From NCBI GenBank assembly GCA_910579015.1, contig CAJTRO010000058.1, positions 1-20,795 of the forward strand: a DNA stretch of 20,795 bases. Reading direction: 5' to 3'. Below are positions 1-6,790 of this stretch, piece by piece. Made by a program: the position numbers and the translations under genes. A model generated the notes under the pieces. The model did no database searches. It saw only the letters and a list, made by a program, of their open reading frames with translations, and was not told where the DNA came from. This stretch comes from an uncultured Dorea sp. (GTDB lineage Bacteria; Bacillota_A; Clostridia; Lachnospirales; Lachnospiraceae). How positions within the stretch are numbered: position 1 is the first letter of the stretch; every line of letters begins with the position of its first letter.

Positions 1-71
1 AATAGAATTCCGTTTGCCTTGGGAGAGTAAATATAAATTTAAGCGTCAGTGCTGCTGGGAATCTAATATCA

Positions 72-100
72 TAGACTTTCTATTCCATTCGTGATATAAT
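72..100 (+). promoter_or_regulatory. Candidate promoter upstream of the small ORF
   Basis: A perfect TATAAT (95-100) lies 17 bp downstream of TAGACT (72-77), which matches four of six bases of a sigma-A -35 box. A second TATAAT at 168-173 has no -35 box at a good distance. The first would give a leader of about 85 nt before the ATG at 192. That leader holds an imperfect inverted repeat (TTCCGCCT at 118-125 with AGGCGGGAA at 153-161). No gene is visible in 1-191. Confidence 0.4.
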
Positions 101-191
101 ACAGATTACCGAAACAATTCCGCCTGTACCGAACTCAGCTTTACACTCACAAAGGCGGGAACAACTGTATAATCGTGAGAGAGGTGACTAT

Positions 192-344
192 ATGGCATTA
201 ACAAACGACGATTCAAAAGCAATTGCTAATTTCCTCCAGCCAATCCAGAGCGATATACATATGATAAAAGATAATATAATGAGATGCAGTTCGTCAAGGC
301 ACAGCTTAATCAGTCTGATTGATTACTTGAAAAAGCCGTTATAA
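192..344 (+). CDS. Small hypothetical protein (50 aa), possibly a decayed remnant
   Basis: The ATG at 192 is preceded by a good ribosome binding site (GAGAGGTGAC, 180-189). It opens a 50-codon frame that begins MALTNDDSKAIANFLQPIQS and ends in KKPL. The first 30 residues are charged and helical, like the start of short coiled-coil proteins common in Clostridia. The second half turns Ser/Arg-rich. A change to the +2 frame around 276 would continue as NEMQFVKAQLNQSD before a stop, which resembles a coiled coil better, so a one-base frameshift in an older gene is possible. The stop codon lies inside the left arm of the terminator at 330-377. Function is unknown. It may be a real small protein or a truncated remnant. 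Confidence 0.4.
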   Translation: MALTNDDSKAIANFLQPIQSDIHMIKDNIMRCSSSRHSLISLIDYLKKPL

Positions 345-377
345 AATCCTGAATCGAAGATTTTATAACGGCTTTTT
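330..377 (+). terminator. Rho-independent terminator with a 19-bp perfect stem
   Basis: The arms at 330-348 and 359-377 are perfect reverse complements around a 10-nt loop. The right arm ends in TTTTT after GGC. Because the left arm starts with AAAAA, the hairpin could also work on the other strand. It overlaps the last codons and stop of the small ORF and insulates the WYL gene downstream. Confidence 0.8.
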
Positions 378-453
378 CATTCATGCACAGTGAGATATCA
401 AAGCCGTGCTATATAGAAATTTACTAAGATAAACAATACGAAGGTGATGATAC

Positions 454-1362
454 ATGAAACTTAACCGAATGATCGGAATCCTGTCAATCCTGTTACAGAA
501 AGAGAAGGTAACCGCCCCTTATCTTGCGGAAAAGTTCGAAGTCTCCCGCCGTACCATCAACCGGGATATCGAAGCCCTGTGTATGGCCGGAATCCCGCTG
601 GTAACAGAACCGGGACTTAATGGCGGAGTCTCTATCATGGAGGGATATAAGATTGACCGCACACTGCTCAGCACATCGGATATGCAGGCAATCTTAGCGG
701 GACTTCGAAGCCTGGACAGCGTAAGCGGATCGAATCAGTATGCACAACTGATGGAGAAGCTGTCCGCCGGCTCTTCTAATCTGCTTGCAGGAGACACACA
801 CATTCTGATTGACCTGTCTTCCTGGTACAAAGATTCGCTTTCTCCGAAAATAGAACTGCTGCACAGCGCCATCCTGTCCGGACGGAAGGTTTCTTTTCTC
901 TACTTTGCACCAAAGGGGGAGACTGCACGGTCGATAGAACCTTATGACCTGATCTTCCAGTGGGCGAACTGGTACATCTGGGGCTGGTGTGAATGCAGGA
1001 AGGATTACCGTCTGTTCAAGCTCAGCAGGATGACGGATCTGGAAATGGGAGAACCCTTTGAAAAGCGCATCCCTCCGCTTCCCGACTTCTCCCAGGAGAA
1101 TGTATTTCCCTATACCTGTCAGGTCAAAGCGCGAATTCAGCCGGAATACAAGTGGCGGCTGGTGGAGGAATTCGGGCCGGAGAGCTTCACCACCCTGCCG
1201 GACGGAACTCTGCTCTTTACCTTTGGATTCACAGACAAGACAACTGTTGTCGGCTGGATCGCTTCCTTTGGCGACGGCGCAGAGCTCTTAGAGCCTGCCG
1301 AGTTCAGAAGGGACCTTCTGGCTTTTGCCGAAGGAATCCGCAAAAAATATCTGGAAACATGA
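454..1362 (+). CDS. HTH/WYL-domain transcriptional regulator (YafY/PafC type)
   Basis: A 302-residue cytoplasmic regulator. Residues 1-55 form a winged helix-turn-helix (VTAPYLAEKFEVSRRTINRD, then a wing around GIPLVTEPGLNGG) of the HTH_11/DeoR-like type. Residues about 135-210 form a WYL domain, seen in SIEPYDLIFQWANWYIWGWC followed by KDYRLFKLSRM. The family normally binds a nucleic acid or small ligand through the WYL fold and activates or represses a nearby operon. The start follows GAAGGTGATGAT. The gene reads in the same direction as the two GyrI-like genes and the TfoX gene and probably controls them. A 13-nt perfect palindrome, GACAACTGTTGTC (1239-1251), lies inside its 3' part and resembles the sequence just after its stop. 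Confidence 0.93.
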   Translation: MKLNRMIGILSILLQKEKVTAPYLAEKFEVSRRTINRDIEALCMAGIPLVTEPGLNGGVSIMEGYKIDRTLLSTSDMQAILAGLRSLDSVSGSNQYAQLMEKLSAGSSNLLAGDTHILIDLSSWYKDSLSPKIELLHSAILSGRKVSFLYFAPKGETARSIEPYDLIFQWANWYIWGWCECRKDYRLFKLSRMTDLEMGEPFEKRIPPLPDFSQENVFPYTCQVKARIQPEYKWRLVEEFGPESFTTLPDGTLLFTFGFTDKTTVVGWIASFGDGAELLEPAEFRRDLLAFAEGIRKKYLET

Positions 1363-1393
1363 CACACAGTTGTCCTGTTTTCTCTGATACAAT
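1361..1393 (+). promoter_or_regulatory. Candidate operator and promoter for the GyrI/TfoX genes
   Basis: Just after the regulator stop lies GACACACAGTTGTC (1361-1374), with GACA/TGTC arms. It is followed by the -10-like TACAAT (1388-1393). The sequence 17 bp upstream of that box (CACAGT) is a poor -35, which would suit an activator-dependent promoter with the palindrome at the -35 position. The half-site CAGTTGTC resembles the perfect palindrome at 1239-1251. Assignment to the WYL protein is inference from position. Confidence 0.35.
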
Positions 1394-1438
1394 ATAGCCA
1401 TCAAGTCAAATGACAAAATAGAAAGGATGGTCTATAAT

Positions 1439-1900
1439 ATGAAGTATGAAATCGTAACATTAAAGGAAAAAATCGTGGTTGGTTTATCAGCACGCACAAA
1501 CAATCTCTCCCCTGATATGGGCGCTGTGATCGGCGGACTCTGGAATCGTTTTTATAACGAAGGTATCTACGCCTCCATTCCAGAGAAGGCCAATAACAAG
1601 GCACTTGGAATCTATACGGATTTTGAAAATGATGAAAGATCAGACTACACAGTGATGACTGCCTGTGAAACGACAGCCGAACCAGAGGGAGACGAATACG
1701 CCAGGTACGACGTCCGCCGGATCCCGGCAGGCAGATACGCCCGCTTTATCGTGCATGGCGATATGGTCAAGGCGGTTGCATCGGCGTGGCAGGAGATCTG
1801 GCAGATGGATCTTCCCAGAACCTTCCAGTGCGATTTTGAAGAATACCAGGATGACAACATGGAGCATTCAGAGATTCACATCTACGTAGGCTTGCATTAA
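1439..1900 (+). CDS. GyrI-like effector-binding domain protein (AraC-E_bind fold)
   Basis: A 153-residue single-domain protein of the GyrI-like/Bacterial transcription activator effector-binding superfamily. It starts MKYEIVTLKEKIVVGLSART, with the usual IYTDFENDERSDYTVMTAC strand and a GRYARFIVHGDM segment, and ends with the EIHIYVGL strand. These domains bind drug-like small molecules. Free-standing copies act as ligand sinks, and some relatives hydrolyse xenobiotics. An in-frame ATG at 1427 abuts the GAAAGG, whereas the ATG at 1439 has GAAAGGATGG 8 nt upstream, so 1439 is preferred. It sits 22 nt before the TfoX gene and behind the WYL regulator. Confidence 0.88.
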   Translation: MKYEIVTLKEKIVVGLSARTNNLSPDMGAVIGGLWNRFYNEGIYASIPEKANNKALGIYTDFENDERSDYTVMTACETTAEPEGDEYARYDVRRIPAGRYARFIVHGDMVKAVASAWQEIWQMDLPRTFQCDFEEYQDDNMEHSEIHIYVGLH

Positions 1901-1922
1901 CAACACTATAAGGAGAATCAAC

Positions 1923-2252
1923 ATGGCATCAAAAATTGAATTTGTAGAATTTATCGCCGAGCAGCTTCGGCAGGCCGGAACTATTACTTATCGAAAGATG
2001 TTCGGGGAATACGGCGTCTATTGCAACGGCAAGATTTTTGCAGTAATCTGCGACAATCAGCTTTTTATCAAGATCACCGAAGCAGGCCGGAAAGTCTGCC
2101 CCGGGCTGTCGGAGGCTCCGCCCTACGAAGGAGCAAAAAATTATCTTCTTATGGAAGATGTAGAAGACAAAGAACTCCTGACCGCTCTGGTGACCGCGAC
2201 CTGCCGGGAGCTTCCGGAGCCAAAGCCCAAAAAGAAAAAGGAGAAGAAATAA
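1923..2252 (+). CDS. TfoX N-terminal domain family protein
   Basis: A 109-residue protein matching the TfoX_N fold. It shows the family pattern FIAEQLRQAGTITYRKMFGE, then YGVYCNGKIFAVICDNQLFI and EAPPYEGAKNYLLMED. The C-terminus is a lysine-rich tail (PKPKKKKEKK). TfoX in Gammaproteobacteria regulates competence, but single-domain TfoX_N proteins are widespread and their role is not established, so no competence function is claimed. The start follows AAGGAG by 7 nt. Its stop is only 3 nt before the next ATG, so the two are probably translationally coupled. The A-rich sequence coding for the lysine tail contains the AAAGGAG that may serve the next gene. Confidence 0.88.
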   Translation: MASKIEFVEFIAEQLRQAGTITYRKMFGEYGVYCNGKIFAVICDNQLFIKITEAGRKVCPGLSEAPPYEGAKNYLLMEDVEDKELLTALVTATCRELPEPKPKKKKEKK

Positions 2253-2255
2253 AAG

Positions 2256-2894
2256 ATGGCATTTGATTATAAGAAGGAATATAAAGAATTCTATCTGCCA
2301 AAGAACAAACCACAGATTGTCACAGTTCCGCCCATGAACTTCATCGCCGTGCGCGGAACAGGAGATCCTAACGCAGAAGACGGCGAATATAAGCAGGCCA
2401 TCGGACTTCTTTACGGAATCGCATTTACCATCAAAATGAGCAAGCGGGGCAGCCATCAGATTGAAGGTTACTTTGATTATGTCGTGCCGCCTCTGGAAGG
2501 TCTCTGGTGGCAGCCGGAGACGAAAGGCATTGATTATTCCAGAAAAGAAGACTTCGAATGGATCTCTATGATCCGTCTGCCGGAGTTTGTGACAGAGAAG
2601 GAGTTTGAATGGGCGGCCGCCGAGGCTTCTTCTAAGAAGGGGATAGATTATTCCAAGGCAGAATTCTTTACCTATGACGAAGGACTATGTGTACAGTGTA
2701 TGCATATCGGTCCATATGACGACGAGCCGGCAACCGTAGACGCCATGGATACACTTGCCAGGACGCAGGGATTCGTACCGGATATGGGCGGATCCCGCCG
2801 CCACCATGAGATATATCTGAGCGATGCGCGCAGATGCAGGCCCCAGAATCTTAAGACCGTGATCCGGCATCCGTTAAAGCCCGCCCCTGTGTAA
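2256..2894 (+). CDS. GyrI-like small-molecule binding domain protein
   Basis: A 212-residue cytoplasmic protein of the longer GyrI-like family. It shows PPMNFIAVRGTGDPN at residues 26-40, YGIAFTIKM at about 53-61, PPLEGLWWQ at about 77-85, and the second-half strand EGLCVQCMHIGPYDDEPAT. Members of this superfamily have been shown to hydrolyse cyclopropane-bearing DNA alkylators, with conserved Glu and aromatic residues lining the cleft. Whether this one is an enzyme or only binds ligand cannot be decided here. It is the last gene of the WYL-GyrI-TfoX-GyrI run and converges with the LysR gene after 8 nt. No separate terminator is visible between them. Confidence 0.88.
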   Translation: MAFDYKKEYKEFYLPKNKPQIVTVPPMNFIAVRGTGDPNAEDGEYKQAIGLLYGIAFTIKMSKRGSHQIEGYFDYVVPPLEGLWWQPETKGIDYSRKEDFEWISMIRLPEFVTEKEFEWAAAEASSKKGIDYSKAEFFTYDEGLCVQCMHIGPYDDEPATVDAMDTLARTQGFVPDMGGSRRHHEIYLSDARRCRPQNLKTVIRHPLKPAPV

Positions 2895-2902
2895 CACAAA
2901 TT

Positions 2903-3763
2903 CTATGTATATTTCTTCTCTACGAAGGACAAGAACTTTAATACGGCCGGCGAAAGCTGCTTTCCCGGCAGATACGCAGCACCTAACACCCGCGAGTAAT
3001 GTTCACTGAAGGAACGCACGCAGACGTCGAAGGGCGCGTTATGCAGAAGCAGCTTTGGCAGGATCGTAATACCAAACCCTTTTTCCACCATTTTCAGGGC
3101 GGCAAAATCTTCCATCACCTGATAACGGATCCTGGGCTTGATCCCATTCATCTCGAATATCTTTCCGGTCTCATAATCCAGGCGGTCGCTGGTCAGTATA
3201 AAATCCTTGTTATCCACGTCCGACAGTGAAACCGCCGTCTTCTGTGCAAGCGGATGACCTTTGGGAGTTACCAGCATAAGCTCATCATCTCCCAGGGGTA
3301 TGAACGGATAATCCGGAACCGAATAGCGGGAAACAAAGATACAGTCCAGCTTGTCATTTTTCAGATTCTCTATGAGGGGGCGAAAACCATCTATACATAA
3401 TTCAAACGTGATCTTCGGGTATATCTCCGAAAAATCCCGCAATATATCCGGCAGCCAGTGATATGAAATACTCTGGATCGATCCGATACGGATATATCCG
3501 CTGTCAAGGCTGTTCAGATCCGCAACGATCCTCTCTATCTTCTTCTCTTCTCTACAGATATTCTCCAGACAGCGGACGATCTCTTCGGTGTGCGGCAGAA
3601 GCTGAACTCCTTGCTTTGTACGCCTGAACAGCGAAAGCCCCAATTCCCTCTCAAAATTCTTGATCAGCTGACTGACCGCAGACTGCGTATAGTTGAACTT
3701 AACCGCGGTTTTCGAAATACTGCCTGTGCCGCACACGTCTAAAATGATTTCATATTTACTCAC
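2903..3763 (-). CDS. LysR-family transcriptional regulator
   Basis: A 286-residue LysR regulator. The N-terminal winged helix-turn-helix reads SISKTAVKFNYTQSAVSQLI, followed by FERELGLSLFRR. The C-terminal half is a periplasmic-binding-like effector domain (IRIGSIQSISYHWLPDILRD near the hinge). A longer frame opens at a TTG at 3787, but the GTG at 3763 has GAGG 8 nt upstream and places the HTH where the family normally has it, so 3763 is preferred. The gene is divergent from the ornithine cyclodeaminase-family gene, the classic LysR arrangement. The intergenic block at 3796-3867 is repeated upstream of the dehydratase, so both operons are probable targets. The effector is unknown and is probably an amino or imino acid related to the pathway. 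Confidence 0.92.
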   Translation of the reverse strand: MSKYEIILDVCGTGSISKTAVKFNYTQSAVSQLIKNFERELGLSLFRRTKQGVQLLPHTEEIVRCLENICREEKKIERIVADLNSLDSGYIRIGSIQSISYHWLPDILRDFSEIYPKITFELCIDGFRPLIENLKNDKLDCIFVSRYSVPDYPFIPLGDDELMLVTPKGHPLAQKTAVSLSDVDNKDFILTSDRLDYETGKIFEMNGIKPRIRYQVMEDFAALKMVEKGFGITILPKLLLHNAPFDVCVRSFSEHYSRVLGAAYLPGKQLSPAVLKFLSFVEKKYT

Positions 3764-3795
3764 TGCTTGTACCTCAGAATATGTCAAAAATTACG

Positions 3796-3867
3796 GATAT
3801 TAGTAAAACTTATAGATCCGATAAATTATTTTAAGTTTATTTATCTATGAGTTTTATTTATTATAAA
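3796..3867 (+). promoter_or_regulatory. LysR operator/promoter block, copy 1 (cyclodeaminase side)
   Basis: A 72-bp AT-rich block in the divergent intergenic region. It matches 8477-8548 (minus strand) at 60 of 72 positions without gaps. Shared runs are GATATTAG at the distal end, TTAAGTTTATTT in the middle and GTTTTATTTATTATAAA next to the gene. The core has an inverted repeat GATAAAT (3820-3826) / ATTTATC (3839-3845), compatible with a T-N11-A LysR box. A second pair is AAACTTA / TAAGTTT (from about 3806, and 3832-3838). The proximal run supplies a -10-like TATTAT (3859-3864) with a weak -35 (TTTATT), as expected for an activated promoter. Binding by the adjacent LysR protein is inference. 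Confidence 0.7.
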
Positions 3868-3932
3868 CATGAGGAACAAAGAATTGTCAAGCGTATAATT
3901 CTGATGATCGACCAGAAAGAAGGAGGAGAACT

Positions 3933-4919
3933 ATGTTACTTTTATCAAGAGCGGATATTAAAAAAGTATTTTCCATTCAGGACGCCATCGAAGCGGATAA
4001 AAAGGCGTTCACACTTGTGTCAGAAGGAAAATGCGACTTGCCGCTGCGGACTAATATCCAGGCGCCCAAATATGACGGCTGTTTCCTGTTCATGCCGGCT
4101 TATATAGAAGAGATGGATACGGCGTCTTTAAAAACGGTCAATATCTTCCCGCACAATATCGACAACGGACTGCCGTCGTCACCGGCGCAGGTCCTTTTGA
4201 TCGACGGGAAAACAGGGGTGGTGACAGCCATATTAGACGGTACTTACATCACTCAGCTTCGAACGGGCGCATCTTCCGGCGCGGCCTTTGATGTACTGGC
4301 CAAACAATCCTGCCGGATCGGGGCGTTGATCGGAACCGGCGGTCAGGCCGCCACACAATTAGAAGCGATGATCGCAGTCAGGAAATTAGAAGAAGTACGG
4401 GTATACGATCTGAATTATGAAAGGACAGTCGAGTTCGCAAAAAGAATGCAGGAAGAGTTAAGCTCCTACGGCACTAAGATCACGGCTGTGAAATCTTCTA
4501 ATGAGGCGATTGATGACGCAGATCTTCTGATCACGGTCACGCCGTCCTCAAAACCGGTATTCGACGGTACAAAGATCAAAAAGGGATGCACGATCAGCTG
4601 TGTAGGCGCTTATCAGCATCATATGCAGGAAATGGATCCGGCCGTACTGCCAAGAGCCTCAAAGATCTATTTCGATTCTCAGGAGGCGGTACTCTCTGAA
4701 TCTGGCGACATCCTGATTCCATTAGAGGAAGGAATCATCACCGAGGATGATTTTACCGGAGATATCGGAAATGTCATCAAAGGGGAATTAGCCGGCCGGG
4801 AAAATGATGATGAGATCATCGTATATGAAACGGTAGGAGTCGGCGCGCAGGATCTTGTAACAGCAAAGGCTGTCTACGAAAATGCGCTGAAAGCAGGCGT
4901 CGGCACTCTCTGGAAGTAA
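3933..4919 (+). CDS. Ornithine cyclodeaminase/mu-crystallin family NAD(P)-dependent enzyme
   Basis: A 328-residue cytoplasmic enzyme. The first domain carries the conserved Lys67 (SLKTVNIFPH) and Arg110 (TQLRTGASSGA). The Rossmann domain has GALIGTGGQAATQLEA at about 130-145, with Asp159 at the end of the second strand (VRVYDL), which suggests a preference for NAD(H). Asp235 (YQHHMQEMD) corresponds to the catalytic Asp of ornithine cyclodeaminase. The family includes ornithine and lysine cyclodeaminases, alanine dehydrogenase, ketimine reductases and delta1-pyrroline-2-carboxylate reductase, so the substrate is open. The ribosome binding site is AAGGAGGAG. It is divergent from the LysR gene and shares its promoter block with the dehydratase, which points to an imine or amino-acid step in the same pathway. 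A terminator follows directly. Confidence 0.92.
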   Translation: MLLLSRADIKKVFSIQDAIEADKKAFTLVSEGKCDLPLRTNIQAPKYDGCFLFMPAYIEEMDTASLKTVNIFPHNIDNGLPSSPAQVLLIDGKTGVVTAILDGTYITQLRTGASSGAAFDVLAKQSCRIGALIGTGGQAATQLEAMIAVRKLEEVRVYDLNYERTVEFAKRMQEELSSYGTKITAVKSSNEAIDDADLLITVTPSSKPVFDGTKIKKGCTISCVGAYQHHMQEMDPAVLPRASKIYFDSQEAVLSESGDILIPLEEGIITEDDFTGDIGNVIKGELAGRENDDEIIVYETVGVGAQDLVTAKAVYENALKAGVGTLWK

Positions 4920-4925
4920 TAGAAA

Positions 4926-4965
4926 CGGGGCTGTTCACAGATTGTAACGGCCCCGCTTAATTTTT
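4926..4965 (+). terminator. Rho-independent terminator after the cyclodeaminase-family gene
   Basis: The arms CGGGGCTGTT (4926-4935) and AACGGCCCCG (4946-4955) pair with one G-U. CTTAATTTTT follows. It lies between convergent genes and may also slow transcription arriving from the M24 gene, although the T tract in that direction is weak. Confidence 0.8.
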
Positions 4966-4974
4966 CTGCGTTAT

Positions 4975-6762
4975 TTAAATTTCTCTTGTATACTTCTTAA
5001 GCCACTCTTTCTCTTCATCATTCAGATAAGGCGAGATTTTCTCATATACAGCCTTGTGATAATCATTCAGCTGTTTTTTGGTCTCCTCAGGAAGCATGTC
5101 TGCATTTACTGCATCCAGGTCCATCGGTATATATGTAAGAATCTCAAAGTACATGAACTGGCCGTACTCATTTTCCCTGCCTTTCCTCACAAGGATTTCG
5201 TTCTCAAGCCGTACTCCGTGTGAACCCTCTATATAGATCCCCGGTTCGTCAGTAAGGACCATTCCTTCTTCCAGAACAGCCATATCGTCGGCGCTGTACC
5301 GCCAGCGGAATCCTGCCGGGGACTCGTGGATACTCAGAAGATATCCCATGCCGTGCCCGGTTCCGCATTTGAAATCAAGGTCTCTGTCCCAAAGCGGTTT
5401 TCTTGCCATCAGGTCAAGGTTCATTCCTGTACACCCATGCAAAAACTTTGCATTCGCAAGTCCCATGTGCCCCATGAGAGTCAGGGTAAAATGTTCCTTC
5501 ATTATATCTGGAATTTCCCCTAATGCATAGGTTCTTGTAATATCCGTGGATCCCTCGTAGAAACCAGCTCCCGTATCGGTTAAAAATACACTGCCCTCTT
5601 TCAGCTCTGTGTCTGTCTCTGGCGAAGACGTGTAATGCATCAGCGCACAATGTTCGCCGTAGGATGAGATCGGCTCGAAACTCGGACGGATAAAATTCCC
5701 CATCTCCTTACGGAATTCGTCCAGCTTTTCTGCCGCGCTCATCTCTGTGATCTTAATTTTACCAACATTTTCTTTCAGCCACTTCATGAATCTTACATGC
5801 GCTGTACTGTCCTTTATCTGGGCTTTGCGGATATTTTCAATCTCCACCGGATTCTTGACCGCTTTGAACAGGACCTCCGGGTTGCGCTTCTCAACCTTCT
5901 TTACTCCGTCCGGAATATTCCTGTAAAGCGCATAATTAAGCCTTGCCGGATCGATCAGCACAGATTCTCCTGCCACAATTTCCCTGACATCCTCATAGAC
6001 AGCATCATATGGATGCAGTACTACGCCGTCTTGTGCAAACTGTTCCTTTATCTCTGCATCCAGCTTCTTCTCATTGATATATAGATGCACCTGATCCATT
6101 GTGATGACCGCATAAGAGAGAACCAGCGGGAAAAACTCGATATCATTTCCGCGCATATTCAGCGTCCAGCATATATCGTCCAGTGAAGTCAGAATGTGCA
6201 CTGACGCATCCTGCTCCTTCATATATTTACGGATTCTGTCAAGCTTACTTGCCGTCGTCTCCCCGGCATACTCCTGCTTGAGAAGCCAGGCCGGTTCCTC
6301 TGACAACGCCGGACGGTCTTTCCATATCTCACCAACCAGATCATATTCATAGATAATCTTTCCGTTCTTCTTAGCCGCTGTCTTCTCATAGGCAGTCCCG
6401 CTTCCCATAGCCGTCACACGCCCGTCGAACCCGATATTACCGCCCTCTTTCAGGGTATCGGACAGGTATGAATTAATCGCAGGAACCCCCGGCTCTCCCA
6501 TCTTCATCAATTCAACCGTCGTACCTGCGATCTGCTCGGCGGCCTGTATGAAATATCTTCCGTCCGTCCACAGCCTGGCCTCGTCGGCTGTAATCACAGC
6601 CGTTCCTGCTGAGCCTGAGAAATTGGTAATGTATTTTCTTGCCTTAAAATATTCACCCACATACTCGGTCTGATGGAAATCCGCGGTCGGAACAATATAG
6701 ATATCAATCTCTTTTTCTTTCATCTTCTTACGCAGATTTAAAAGTCTTTCCTGTATAGTCAT
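4975..6762 (-). CDS. M24B-family Xaa-Pro aminopeptidase (aminopeptidase P, long form)
   Basis: A 595-residue cytoplasmic metallopeptidase that removes N-terminal residues linked to proline. It has two creatinase-like N-terminal domains (about 1-300) and a pita-bread catalytic domain (about 310-530). The five metal ligands are visible: Asp396 and Asp407 (LTDTGAGFYEGSTDITR), His470 (GTGHGMGY), Glu506 (TDEPGIY) and Glu520 (VRLENE). The length fits the roughly 600-residue eukaryote-like form common in Clostridia. The open frame continues to 6855, but that extension overlaps the dehydratase gene. The ATG at 6762 gives the canonical MTIQERLLNLRKKM start, with AGGAGG 12 nt upstream, a rather long spacing. 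It is 28 nt downstream of the dehydratase and cotranscribed with it. Confidence 0.94.
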   Translation of the reverse strand: MTIQERLLNLRKKMKEKEIDIYIVPTADFHQTEYVGEYFKARKYITNFSGSAGTAVITADEARLWTDGRYFIQAAEQIAGTTVELMKMGEPGVPAINSYLSDTLKEGGNIGFDGRVTAMGSGTAYEKTAAKKNGKIIYEYDLVGEIWKDRPALSEEPAWLLKQEYAGETTASKLDRIRKYMKEQDASVHILTSLDDICWTLNMRGNDIEFFPLVLSYAVITMDQVHLYINEKKLDAEIKEQFAQDGVVLHPYDAVYEDVREIVAGESVLIDPARLNYALYRNIPDGVKKVEKRNPEVLFKAVKNPVEIENIRKAQIKDSTAHVRFMKWLKENVGKIKITEMSAAEKLDEFRKEMGNFIRPSFEPISSYGEHCALMHYTSSPETDTELKEGSVFLTDTGAGFYEGSTDITRTYALGEIPDIMKEHFTLTLMGHMGLANAKFLHGCTGMNLDLMARKPLWDRDLDFKCGTGHGMGYLLSIHESPAGFRWRYSADDMAVLEEGMVLTDEPGIYIEGSHGVRLENEILVRKGRENEYGQFMYFEILTYIPMDLDAVNADMLPEETKKQLNDYHKAVYEKISPYLNDEEKEWLKKYTREI

Positions 6763-6790
6763 CTTAATGAACAGCCTCCTAATAATATTT

